NCBI GenBank assembly: GCA_900766585.1
Contig: CAAFVV010000041.1
Coordinates: 1 to 64,000 of the forward strand
Origin: Clostridia bacterium
GTDB lineage: Bacteria; Bacillota; Clostridia; Oscillospirales; Acutalibacteraceae
Length of the DNA: 64,000 nt
Reading direction: 5' to 3'
Shown here: positions 35,113 through 43,544 of the stretch, piece by piece
Position numbering within the stretch: the first letter of the stretch is position 1
How the letters are laid out: each line of letters begins with the position of its first letter
Notes under the pieces: generated by a model
Seen by the model: only the letters and a program-made list of their open reading frames with translations
Told to the model about the DNA's origin: nothing
The model's database searches: none
Made by a program: the position numbers and the translations under genes

Positions 35113-38100
35113 TGCGCGATCTCCTTGCCAAAGGGCAAAATATGCATTTTGTATTTGTCCTTATTTACCAGCAGCGTACAATCCGCAATCGGCATAATAT
35201 CCGCAACTTTATCCGGAGGTGTACAGATAATCGCCTGCAATCCCATCTTTCGAAGGAGACGGACGCTCTCAATAATGCGGTCACTATCCATCTTGTTAAA
35301 CGCCTCGTCAAACACTGCCAATCGAACGGTATTGCCGAAACTGGATGTATCGTTCACACGGTAGAGCTGAGCGAAGGAAGCCAGGATAGCAATATAAAAC
35401 GGAGTTTGTGTTTCGCCGCCGGACTTTGTGTTCAAGGTCTGAGAAAGCAGCTGCTTTGTTCCGTTTTGATCCGTGGTTTCGAGATCAAACTTCAAGTATG
35501 TCCTAAAGTCGGTATAGCGTTGGATATTTTCCTGCAGCTCACTTTGTTTTCTCGCATTTAACTGCGTATCATCCGCCGTGGTGATCTGGCTGAACAGCTT
35601 CTCTATCAGATGGCCATATTTATCCTGGAAGGGCAGCGCAAACAATCCCACATCACCCTCCATAAGCTCCGGATCCATAATCATGTCATAATACTCCGCA
35701 TAATCCGGATTACGCTCCACGCGGAACTGATAACTGTCCGTTCCGAATTGAGCCTGACGCAGTGCCCGATTCAGATTCTTCACCTGGTCCTGCACCTGGT
35801 CAATACTGGACTTCAATTTGGCCAAAAAATCATTCTGAAACTGTTCCATCGCACTCTCTCGGGCGGCTTTGATCTTTTCCCGATATTTGGGCAGTTCACT
35901 TTCCTCCAGACGCCTCTGTTCTGTTTCAAACTCATCATTATCCATAGCTTCCACACAGAAAGAGCATGGCTTGAACCGGTCTGTGTACTCCCTGCGCGCA
36001 GTGAAAAGTTTTCTTCGCGCAGTATCCTGTTCCTTTACGCTCTGCTCCAAACGGCTGCTGAAATTCTTATGGATGACGTCTGCGTGCTTCAGGCGATCAA
36101 ACTCCTGCTGATATCTGGGAAGGCCGATATTTTTCTGATATTCCGCAGAAAATTCGTCTTGCAGGCGATTTCCTATATCGGCCAGCTGCCGGTAATGATC
36201 CGGCAGCACCTCATAGTCGAGCTGACGAATACGCTCCTTGTGCCGGCCGATCTGAATGCCTTTTTGCTCTTTTTCCTTATTCAGCGCTATAATTTCATCC
36301 CCGAGCACAGCAATAGTACGGCGCTGTTCATCCAGCCACAAAAGATCCAGTTTTGAAAGCTGATCATCAATATCGGTCACTTCGTTGGTGATCTCCATAC
36401 TGCGCAGATAGGCTTTTTGCTTTTCCGCTACGATGTTTTGGACAAAAAAGTGTGTAAACAGCGGCTCTTTTGGCTGTGTCAAAAGCTGGCAGATAGGATT
36501 CCAGTAACGCAGCCGGTCTTCAATCTGCTCCAATTCCTCTTCCAATCGAGACACGCGCAGACTAACCGCGCGGCGGCCAATAAAGGCGTCATCCATCAGC
36601 TCACGCCGAATCGAACGGACCACATACCCCTGGTAGAGCAGTCCGTCTGCTGTTATACCGATTTTAAAATTACGCAGCTGTTCAGCCTTCTCACAACATA
36701 CAACGCGCCCCAACAGATAGTCAATATAGCTGCGTGCCAGCTGATTTTCTGTATCCACCTTGTTCGCCAGGCTGCCATCGCAGGGACAAATCGTTTCTTG
36801 TTCGCGAAGCTTACCGATGTCCACCAGTCCGAATGAGGCAAAGCCGAACTCTTTTTTTATCCTGTCAAAGATCAATAGGGCATTTTTATAATACGCCGGA
36901 TCGACCAACAGATAAAACTTCTGCGCATTGAGATATCCCTCCACGGCTCCGCGCCACTGTTCATCCGTGAGCTCCAGGACATCTGCCAGAATATCCACCC
37001 TCACGCGGCTGCCAATCTGGCTGTTTAACTCAGATTCCAACCGGGTCTTCAATGGCAGAAGACCTCGCGGGTAGTCCTTTATGTTCTTTCGAAGGTTGGC
37101 AAGGACGGTGCTTTTTTGGTCCTGATCCTCCTTCAGCTCCGCCAAACGATCTTCTGCTTTGTGCTGCGCATCCCGGATGGCCTTAGTCAGCTCAGCCGCC
37201 GCCTGCCGGGCGCTCTCAAAGGGTGTCAGCGAATAGGCGAATATCTCATAGTTCCCGGATGTAAAAGGCGCATAAGCCTTCAGGACACTTTCGGCAGCCT
37301 TCTGTACAGGCAGAAGCACTTCTTCCGTCTCCTGCTTCAATATCGCGTCACACAGGTCATGCAGCTGCAGGGAGTCTATTTCTATTTCCCGTGCCAGAGA
37401 TTGAAGGCTCTGTATCAGTCCTTTTTGCTCATCCAGCAGCGCCTGCTTCCGACCGCAGAGCTTTTCTTCCTCCTGAAACACACTGCTCTGCGCACAGGCC
37501 AAGTCAAGTTCACGTCTGCGGTTCTCTTTCTGCGTGATTTGATCGGAGATCGCCGCGATATTCTCTTCAATTGCGGCTAATTCTATGGTACAGTCCCTCT
37601 TCTCAAGCTCAAATCGGTCAATTTGCGCCTGCTCCATTTCCCTTTTCGACCAAAGCACCAAAAAGGACTGCACCCGCCAACGGTCAAGGGCCTGATTCAT
37701 TTCGCGGTATAGTTTGCCAATCTCCTGCAGGGCAGTGAGTTTTTCCTCCTGACGCTGTGATAACATTTCATGGCGTTTATAATCCCGAATATTCTGCTGC
37801 ATAGCCTCGATATCCAGCTTCTCCGGTATATCACAGATATTCTCGGTAATAAATTTCTGAATATCCACGATAGGACGGAAGGATACCGCCTTTTTCATCA
37901 TTCGAAGAACCTGCTCATTGTGCACATTCCATCGCGACAGCATATTTCTGCGGTATTCCTTCTGCGTGTCATAGATCTCTGCTTTGGCGTAATTCTGTTT
38001 CAAAAAACGGCGCAGCGCAGGAATCTCCATAGCCTCTCCGTTTTCGACAAAGCAGTTCTCAGGCAGAGTTCCCACATAAATGAAAAAGCGCTCCTGCCTG

Positions 38101-38456
38101 CTTCCGTCACTGCGGCAATCAAAAACAACGCCCGTAACAAAGCTGCTGCCCGCTACATCATCCTGAAACTCACAAACAATGTAGCTGGAGAAATCTTTTC
38201 CCCGGCGGGAACAGGGATTATTTTCATCCATATCCGCCCGCAAATAACCGTCCAGTGTGCGCTGGGACTTCTCATTGGCAGCCTGATTAAAATTGCGGGC
38301 ATTGGTTTCCCCCAACAGAACAATCTGAAGAGCATCAATTACCGTAGATTTTCCCGCACCGTTTTTTCCTGTCAGAAAATTGATGTCACCCACCTCGATG
38401 ATCTCTTTGCTGAAATACAGCCAATTCATCAGCAGTATCTTCTTCAGTTTCTTCAT
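35109..38456 (-). CDS. jetC: Wadjet protein JetC, SMC-like ATPase
   Basis: About 1115 residues. Walker A TGKNGAGKSTVID (near 30-40), long coiled coils with a hinge in the middle (near 470-640), signature motif KSGGETQTPFYIAILASF and Walker B VRLAVFDEAFNKMDSDR near the C-terminus. It is the MukB-like motor that extrudes DNA loops. ATG 38456 is chosen because AAGGAGG lies nine bases upstream; the ATG pair just before sits on the ribosome site. It overlaps jetB by about 70 bases. The gene is more A/T-rich than the flanking genes. Confidence 0.93.
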   Translation of the reverse strand: MKKLKKILLMNWLYFSKEIIEVGDINFLTGKNGAGKSTVIDALQIVLLGETNARNFNQAANEKSQRTLDGYLRADMDENNPCSRRGKDFSSYIVCEFQDDVAGSSFVTGVVFDCRSDGSRQERFFIYVGTLPENCFVENGEAMEIPALRRFLKQNYAKAEIYDTQKEYRRNMLSRWNVHNEQVLRMMKKAVSFRPIVDIQKFITENICDIPEKLDIEAMQQNIRDYKRHEMLSQRQEEKLTALQEIGKLYREMNQALDRWRVQSFLVLWSKREMEQAQIDRFELEKRDCTIELAAIEENIAAISDQITQKENRRRELDLACAQSSVFQEEEKLCGRKQALLDEQKGLIQSLQSLAREIEIDSLQLHDLCDAILKQETEEVLLPVQKAAESVLKAYAPFTSGNYEIFAYSLTPFESARQAAAELTKAIRDAQHKAEDRLAELKEDQDQKSTVLANLRKNIKDYPRGLLPLKTRLESELNSQIGSRVRVDILADVLELTDEQWRGAVEGYLNAQKFYLLVDPAYYKNALLIFDRIKKEFGFASFGLVDIGKLREQETICPCDGSLANKVDTENQLARSYIDYLLGRVVCCEKAEQLRNFKIGITADGLLYQGYVVRSIRRELMDDAFIGRRAVSLRVSRLEEELEQIEDRLRYWNPICQLLTQPKEPLFTHFFVQNIVAEKQKAYLRSMEITNEVTDIDDQLSKLDLLWLDEQRRTIAVLGDEIIALNKEKEQKGIQIGRHKERIRQLDYEVLPDHYRQLADIGNRLQDEFSAEYQKNIGLPRYQQEFDRLKHADVIHKNFSSRLEQSVKEQDTARRKLFTARREYTDRFKPCSFCVEAMDNDEFETEQRRLEESELPKYREKIKAARESAMEQFQNDFLAKLKSSIDQVQDQVKNLNRALRQAQFGTDSYQFRVERNPDYAEYYDMIMDPELMEGDVGLFALPFQDKYGHLIEKLFSQITTADDTQLNARKQSELQENIQRYTDFRTYLKFDLETTDQNGTKQLLSQTLNTKSGGETQTPFYIAILASFAQLYRVNDTSSFGNTVRLAVFDEAFNKMDSDRIIESVRLLRKMGLQAIICTPPDKVADIMPIADCTLLVNKDKYKMHILPFGKEIAQ

Positions 38457-39057
38457 CGGCATCATCCTCCTTGCACAGCACAGACACAACATCGTTCAGC
38501 TTTTCACCGGAGACCGCAGCCAGCACTGTCGGTAATATGGCAAATTCACAGCCGCTCTGATTGAACTTTCCCTCAATCCGCTGAATAATTGAGTGATTTT
38601 CCAGCAGCGTCAACGCACGCTTTACTTCGTCCATATTGGGCTTGGCCGGAAGGATCGCATAATCCGTGACAACCTTTTCTAACACGTCACGCACCGTGCA
38701 AACAGCATCCTGCTCCAGACCGAGACGCTCCTGATTTTCCTCATAAATCATACGCAGGGCAAGGAGAATGGCCGTTTCTCTTTTACTCAGGTTACAGCGG
38801 TTCGCTTCGTCTGTATTGATCACATAGAAGTAGCCATTCAGATCATCCTTACGCAAATCCCAATCCAGGAGACTAAGATATTCCTGTACCGCTTCATAAT
38901 GCAGGGATAAGAACGTATAATCCGGGTTATTCACCCTTCCTTTTCCCGGCCGATACAGCGTTCGCACAATATACGTCCGGCTGAGAAGCTGGTTGCAAAC
39001 CGACTTGAACTGTTCTAATTCCTTGGACGTTGCACCATGAATAAAGTCAAAATTCAT
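38386..39057 (-). CDS. jetB: Wadjet protein JetB, MukE-like subunit
   Basis: 223 residues, DUF4194-like: FKSVCNQLLSRTYIVRTLYRP at the N-terminus, the Arg-rich RRLLL-like core replaced by NPDYTFLSLHYEAVQEYLSLLDWDL, and a winged-helix C-terminus (VKRALTLLENHSIIQRIEG), ending in an acidic tail. It bridges the kleisin JetA and the JetC heads. It overlaps jetA by 4 bases (ATGA) and jetC by about 70, which fixes the order and coupling. Confidence 0.87.
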   Translation of the reverse strand: MNFDFIHGATSKELEQFKSVCNQLLSRTYIVRTLYRPGKGRVNNPDYTFLSLHYEAVQEYLSLLDWDLRKDDLNGYFYVINTDEANRCNLSKRETAILLALRMIYEENQERLGLEQDAVCTVRDVLEKVVTDYAILPAKPNMDEVKRALTLLENHSIIQRIEGKFNQSGCEFAILPTVLAAVSGEKLNDVVSVLCKEDDADEETEEDTADELAVFQQRDHRGG

Positions 39058-40451
39058 TTTTTCTTCTCCTTCCGGCGAATCTGCATCTGGGGGACGGAAT
39101 AGCCATTTTCACGGAATGTGCCGCCCAGCTCTTTAATCTGATGGCCTGCGGCAGGATCCCCGCTGGTCAATACAGCCAGCAGGCTCATGATATAGGCTTT
39201 ATCATCCCCAATATTTAAATCTTTGGAATAGCGAACATCTTCATCTCCCAACCATCCCTGCACATAGGCCGCAATGGCCGCACGGCCATATTCGGAACGC
39301 AATAGCTGTGCAGCCTGCGCGGCCGCATCTGCATCGGGAGCTGTTTCCTGGATAAAAACCGGCTCTGCTTTTGTCCATTTTCCGGGGCGCTTACGATACC
39401 ACAAGCTTTTTTCAGAAAGGAATGACTGCTCATAGAGCTGAAACACCGGTTGTATCCGGTCCACTAAGTCACCCGCGCGTCGATTGCGGGACAATGCTGT
39501 AAGCAGGACATTCAAGTTTCCCCGAACGTTTTGATCCCGATTTGTCAGATTTTCCACCTTCTGCGTTGCCGCTCTCGTATAGCGGCGAACCTGCGCATCA
39601 ATTTCATTGAGATAGTCATGCTCTATATTGTCATATCGCTCATCAATCCAGAAAATCTTTCGCAGCAGATCGGCACGGCAGTTTTCCACCGTGTCTCCTC
39701 GTTTATCCTGCAAAGCCGCATTGGCCATAGCAAGCAGCAGAGCATCATCTTCAGTCCACCTTTTCAAAACGGATTGAATCGGAACGCGATACTTGGGGAC
39801 AGAGTCCTTAATTTTCAGCGGTCGTATGTATGCCTCAACTACTTTCTGGCCAAACTCGTTGAAATGAGAGGCCAACACCTGATTGACGTTCTGCATATCT
39901 ATCTGAATCTGAAAATAATGCTTCACATTGTGATAGACCATTTGCAGCAAATTTATGAGTGCAACGGTGTTATCATAGGCGCTATAAATCGCGGCCATCT
40001 TATCGTAAACGCTATCGCTCTCGTTGGCGACCTTCAGGGCAGAATAGGTACCAAATACGTAGGAAAATCCGCGAACAGGACGATCATCCCGGAGCTGATG
40101 AAACAGCTCCAGCAGCCGGCTGCTGTAACTGGGAACAGTAACATACTCCTCAAAATCGTCGCCCCGTTCCTTTTCAAACCAGCCCTTTCCGCAAAGCTTC
40201 CGAATCAAAAAGCGCGCACGGCCGGAGATATCCCGCAGCTCCTCCTCGTCAATATCCTCCCCTTCAAACGTAGCATCTGCCAGCTGCTGCTCCAGCCTGC
40301 TGCGGAGCATGGAATACAGTGTATCCTCACGGATTTTTAGGTTTTCACAATATGCGGTGTACAGCACATCCAGCGCATCTGCATATAACGCGCGGTTAGG
40401 CGAGGCCAAAGGCGAAAAAAGCTCGCCGGGAACCACTTCAAAGAATTTCAT
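39054..40451 (-). CDS. jetA: Wadjet protein JetA, kleisin subunit
   Basis: 465 residues from ATG 40451, which begins MKFFEVVPGELFSPLASPN, the expected JetA start, with a run of G upstream as ribosome site; the 63 extra residues of the longer frame are not coding. The N-terminal winged helix (about 1-110) and long helical middle match the DUF5716-type JetA, which I recall as the type II Wadjet variant. It links the two JetC heads. First gene of the operon, with a consensus promoter at 40606-40634. Confidence 0.88.
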   Translation of the reverse strand: MKFFEVVPGELFSPLASPNRALYADALDVLYTAYCENLKIREDTLYSMLRSRLEQQLADATFEGEDIDEEELRDISGRARFLIRKLCGKGWFEKERGDDFEEYVTVPSYSSRLLELFHQLRDDRPVRGFSYVFGTYSALKVANESDSVYDKMAAIYSAYDNTVALINLLQMVYHNVKHYFQIQIDMQNVNQVLASHFNEFGQKVVEAYIRPLKIKDSVPKYRVPIQSVLKRWTEDDALLLAMANAALQDKRGDTVENCRADLLRKIFWIDERYDNIEHDYLNEIDAQVRRYTRAATQKVENLTNRDQNVRGNLNVLLTALSRNRRAGDLVDRIQPVFQLYEQSFLSEKSLWYRKRPGKWTKAEPVFIQETAPDADAAAQAAQLLRSEYGRAAIAAYVQGWLGDEDVRYSKDLNIGDDKAYIMSLLAVLTSGDPAAGHQIKELGGTFRENGYSVPQMQIRRKEKKK

Positions 40452-40605
40452 GAAACTTCCCCCCCCGCAGGAGACAATGAGGATAAGCGGAAAATCCATT
40501 GGGAATCCGGACAGGCCGGATGAGCGCTTGACCGATGCCCGCATGAAATATATGCAGGATTGGGTATGCATCCATAACAACGCCGCTTCGTTTCCTGTTA
40601 TTACC

Positions 40606-40634
40606 ATTATATCGATTGACAGGTATATTGTCAA
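40606..40634 (-). promoter_or_regulatory. Consensus promoter of the Wadjet operon with overlapping inverted repeat
   Basis: Minus strand TTGACA (40629-40634), 17 bases, TATAAT (40606-40611), a perfect sigma-A promoter 155 bases upstream of jetA. The -35 box is one arm of TTGACA-N7-TGTCAA (40616-40634), a symmetric site that a repressor could use to mask the -35. Confidence 0.75.
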
Positions 40635-40691
40635 TGACATTTGTCGTTTTGATTCAATTATTCAGCGGTGTTATTGGGGGACCAGGAGGCA

Positions 40692-40719
40692 CGGAGTTCG
40701 AGTCTCCGCACTTCGACTA
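40692..40719 (+). other. tRNA T-arm-like remnant at the island edge
   Basis: CGGAG-TTCGAGT-CTCCG (40692-40708) is a perfect T-stem/T-loop, followed by an acceptor-like CACTTCGACTA. The matching 5' acceptor strand and D/anticodon arms are missing, so it is not an intact tRNA. tRNA 3' ends are usual integration sites, so it may be an old attachment site of the island. A terminator follows at once. Confidence 0.45.
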
Positions 40720-40722
40720 AAG

Positions 40723-40760
40723 GCCCACCGCAATTTTGACAGGGTTGTGGTGGGCTTTTT
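40723..40760 (+). terminator. Terminator after the tRNA-like remnant
   Basis: GCCCACCGCAA (40723-40733) pairs with TTGTGGTGGGC (40745-40755), one G-T pair, followed by five T. The rest of 40761-40862 holds no gene that I recognise. Confidence 0.75.
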
Positions 40761-40862
40761 GTCAGAGTCGGCGCACAGTTTGCGGCACCCTCACGACGGC
40801 ATTGACGGGGCTGCGGAAACTCAAGCCTTTGACGGTTTATCTGTACTCACTCCATAATCGCA

Positions 40863-40899
40863 AAATCGGCAGGCTCGTTTGGTGTGAGCCTGCCGATTT
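40863..40899 (-). terminator. Terminator after the beta-helix surface protein gene
   Basis: 14-bp arms AAATCGGCAGGCTC and GAGCCTGCCGATTT with a 9-base loop; the minus strand continues with T-rich sequence. Confidence 0.75.
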
Positions 40900-40913
40900 C
40901 TGTTTGTACTCTG

Positions 40914-43205
40914 TTATCTGACAGAGTGCTTTTTCTTTTTGCTGACAACCGTTGTGCCGATAACCGCGCCGCCGCTGATAAACAGCAGGGCGATCCACAG
41001 CATAAGGCCGCTGTTGACGCCGGTCTGAGGAGATTTCGGGTCATCCGGATTCGGGTCATCCGGCGTGGTATTGCCTCCGCTCTGGGCTGCCTTGATCTCA
41101 AACTCTGTGCTGCACTCACCGTCGCTATAGACAACAGTCAAGGTATGCTTGCCGACTGAGAGCGTGTCAAGGTAATCTTTTTTCAGCGTGATGACCGTAG
41201 AGCCGGACACGGCGGTATATTTATCTGCGCTGATGAGCGTGCCGTCAACCTTAACGCCGGTGAACTTGGAAACATCTCCGTTTACCGCAAACTTCAGCGT
41301 ACCGTCGCTGTTTTGCGTCCAAGAGCCGTTTGCCCCCTCAGTGATTTTATATTCAGGCGTAGTGCCGGACGCCTGCGGCGTCATGGTAAGGTCAGTAATG
41401 ACCCACATGGTACCGTCAGAGCCATCACTCGTATCGCCTTCGTAACGCTTATAATTCACAAATTCTCCGTTGATTTTCAGCTTGGTGTCGGGACCGAATA
41501 CATAGCGGTCACCATAAACAGTCGTTACATACACACCGTAATGATAAGTCTTTCCGGCTTCAAATGCAGTAAATTTGTTTTCATAAAAATTGCCGAAGTC
41601 GGTAGACATGGCACCGGTCTTGCTGTCCAGCTCCCACCACTCACACCGATAGGCGTAGTTTGCACCGTCAGGCACCTTGCCGCTAAACACGGGCCTGTCG
41701 CCGTCCTTGAAGCTGACGGTGACATCGTTGATCTCCACCACATCAATGACGGTGACAGTAGGCATCGTAATCGTCTTAATGGACGGGATATACATAGCAC
41801 CGCCGACGAAAGGTGCCGAAACTTTTTGTCCGTTCACGGTAATGACGGTTTCACTGCTGAACGAATATCCGTCCTTCGGCGTCAGCATCAGAGAATACAC
41901 ATAGCTCTTACCGCTTTCAAACGCAGTGATAGTCGGCAGCGAGCCGTGTGAGCCGTTATCGGAATACCAGGCGGCAACGGGTTGATTGTTTTCCAGCTGC
42001 TGCCAGCATTCATATTCAATCTCGTATTTGTCCTGATCGGCAGCCGCCACCTGTGACGTTGCCTGCGGGGCATCACCGGGCTGATAGTTGAATTTCGCAT
42101 TTTCAATCACTGCTGCGGTGATAGCGGTCGGGATTGCCGTGGGCGTCCAATAGGCTTTCAGGGTAATATTAGCGGCAACATTTGAATCAAAGGTATACTG
42201 CATATCTCCAAGATACCATCCGGCAAAATCATAGCCGTTCTTTTTCGGGTCGGCGGGCTTGATGGCCGGAGCATTCCGCAGCTTCTGCTCAGGCACGGCG
42301 CTGCCGCCGTCAGAATCAAAGGTCACGGTAAATTCATCAAAGGAATACGGGAATACGCCGCAGTCTTCAAAAGTACCGCCGGTCATGGTGACCACAGCCT
42401 TATTGTTGCTGCCGTACACCGCATTGCCGAGCCCGCCCATATCTACTTTGCAGCTTTTTATCGTACCGCCGGTCATGGTGAATCGGCCGTCCTCGTAAAT
42501 ATTCACCGCTCCGCCGTTGGTACCGGCAGAGCAATTCTGGATGACACCGCCGTTTAACTCAAAGGTGCCGCTCTGCTTAATAAATACCGCGCCGCCGTCA
42601 TCGTCGGCTCCGCAGCTGCCGATGGTGCCGCCGTTCATAATGAAAGTGCAGCCGCTGCCAATATCCACCGCGCCGCCGTCATCGCCGGCTTTGCAGTCCA
42701 TGATGGCGCCGCCGTTCATCACGAATTTACCATACTTGACCGGTGTTTCCCCTACACCGGTGTTGGAAACATCCACCGCACCGCCGTCACCGTCGGTCTT
42801 GCAGTTCACGATGCTGCCGCTCTCCAGGATCAGCGTGCCTCCTTTGACATCAAATCCGCAGTTTTTGTTCTGCCCGTCGATTTTGCCGCCGGTGCTGCTG
42901 TCCTTGATTGTCAGGCTTCCGCTGCTGCTTACCCGAATGATATCCTCATCTGCCCCGCTGCGGCTCAGGGTATATCCGTTAAGATCAAGAGTTACGACGC
43001 GCTCAACATTAAGTTTCTCGGCGATTTCAATGTTGCTGCCTAACTTGATTTCCAAGCAGTCCGCATTTTCCAGTGCCGCCGTCAGTTCCGCTTCATTGCT
43101 GACTGTCGAATCCGCCGCAAATGCTGATATCGACACCAGAGACAGCAGCATACACAGCGTAAGCAGAGCTGTCAGCAGTTTGGCTTTTATGGTTGCTTTT
43201 TGCAT
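40914..43205 (-). CDS. Surface protein with beta-helix, InlB repeat and SPQTG anchor
   Basis: 763 residues. Signal peptide (1-30, ending SAFAA); a right-handed beta-helix of GG-rich turns (about 40-290, repeated GGAVDVS, GGAVDIG, GGAVFI, GGAVNI); one InlB/Flg_new repeat (about 295-355, VTFDSDGGSAVPEQK to GWY); several Ig-like regions; then the tail SPQTGVNSG, a hydrophobic helix LMLWIALLFISGGAVIG and the charged end KKKKHSVR. This is a sortase-type wall anchor, but with SPQTG in place of LPxTG. GAAAGGAGC precedes the ATG. Likely an adhesin or surface structure. The tail is shared with the pseudogene at 47.2 kb. Confidence 0.85.
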   Translation of the reverse strand: MQKATIKAKLLTALLTLCMLLSLVSISAFAADSTVSNEAELTAALENADCLEIKLGSNIEIAEKLNVERVVTLDLNGYTLSRSGADEDIIRVSSSGSLTIKDSSTGGKIDGQNKNCGFDVKGGTLILESGSIVNCKTDGDGGAVDVSNTGVGETPVKYGKFVMNGGAIMDCKAGDDGGAVDIGSGCTFIMNGGTIGSCGADDDGGAVFIKQSGTFELNGGVIQNCSAGTNGGAVNIYEDGRFTMTGGTIKSCKVDMGGLGNAVYGSNNKAVVTMTGGTFEDCGVFPYSFDEFTVTFDSDGGSAVPEQKLRNAPAIKPADPKKNGYDFAGWYLGDMQYTFDSNVAANITLKAYWTPTAIPTAITAAVIENAKFNYQPGDAPQATSQVAAADQDKYEIEYECWQQLENNQPVAAWYSDNGSHGSLPTITAFESGKSYVYSLMLTPKDGYSFSSETVITVNGQKVSAPFVGGAMYIPSIKTITMPTVTVIDVVEINDVTVSFKDGDRPVFSGKVPDGANYAYRCEWWELDSKTGAMSTDFGNFYENKFTAFEAGKTYHYGVYVTTVYGDRYVFGPDTKLKINGEFVNYKRYEGDTSDGSDGTMWVITDLTMTPQASGTTPEYKITEGANGSWTQNSDGTLKFAVNGDVSKFTGVKVDGTLISADKYTAVSGSTVITLKKDYLDTLSVGKHTLTVVYSDGECSTEFEIKAAQSGGNTTPDDPNPDDPKSPQTGVNSGLMLWIALLFISGGAVIGTTVVSKKKKHSVR

Positions 43206-43490
43206 ATGGTTTTGCTCCTTTCTGCGGAATCGACCGCAGCAAAAACTCTGTCGGAGTTTGATTTCCCTTTTCCGGTATCCTGCAGCTTCTCCCCACAGTA
43301 TATCTAAACACGGTAATTATATCCTATACAGAGTCGAAATTCAGTATAATTTCCGAAGTGGCAATGGACACTTTTGAAAAGCAGTTCCGCTTCTCACTCT
43401 GCTTTTGCGTGTATAATGGTGTCAACTGAACGGCAACGGGAATGCAATAGGAAAGTTTATTTCGCCCGTGATGGAATTGGAAAACATATC
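43206..43490. other. Intergenic region between two surface protein genes
   Basis: A/T-rich. A TATACT and a TATAAT box lie near 43290-43320 on the minus strand, but neither has a good -35 partner. I see no gene or RNA. Confidence 0.3.
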
Positions 43491-43532
43491 GGCAAAGCGG
43501 TAGGCTCAATCAATTGAGTCTACCGCTTTGCC
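43491..43532 (-). terminator. Terminator after the RCC1 surface protein gene
   Basis: Arms GGCAAAGCGGTAG (43491-43503) and CTACCGCTTTGCC (43520-43532) with a further inner stem CTCAAT/ATTGAG. It is placed 13 bases after the stop codon. Confidence 0.75.
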
Positions 43533-43544
43533 GTTTTATGTTCC

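Noticed and set aside
40675..40725. Intact tRNA gene
   Set aside because: Only the T-arm and an acceptor-like tail are present; the 5' acceptor, D and anticodon arms could not be found upstream.
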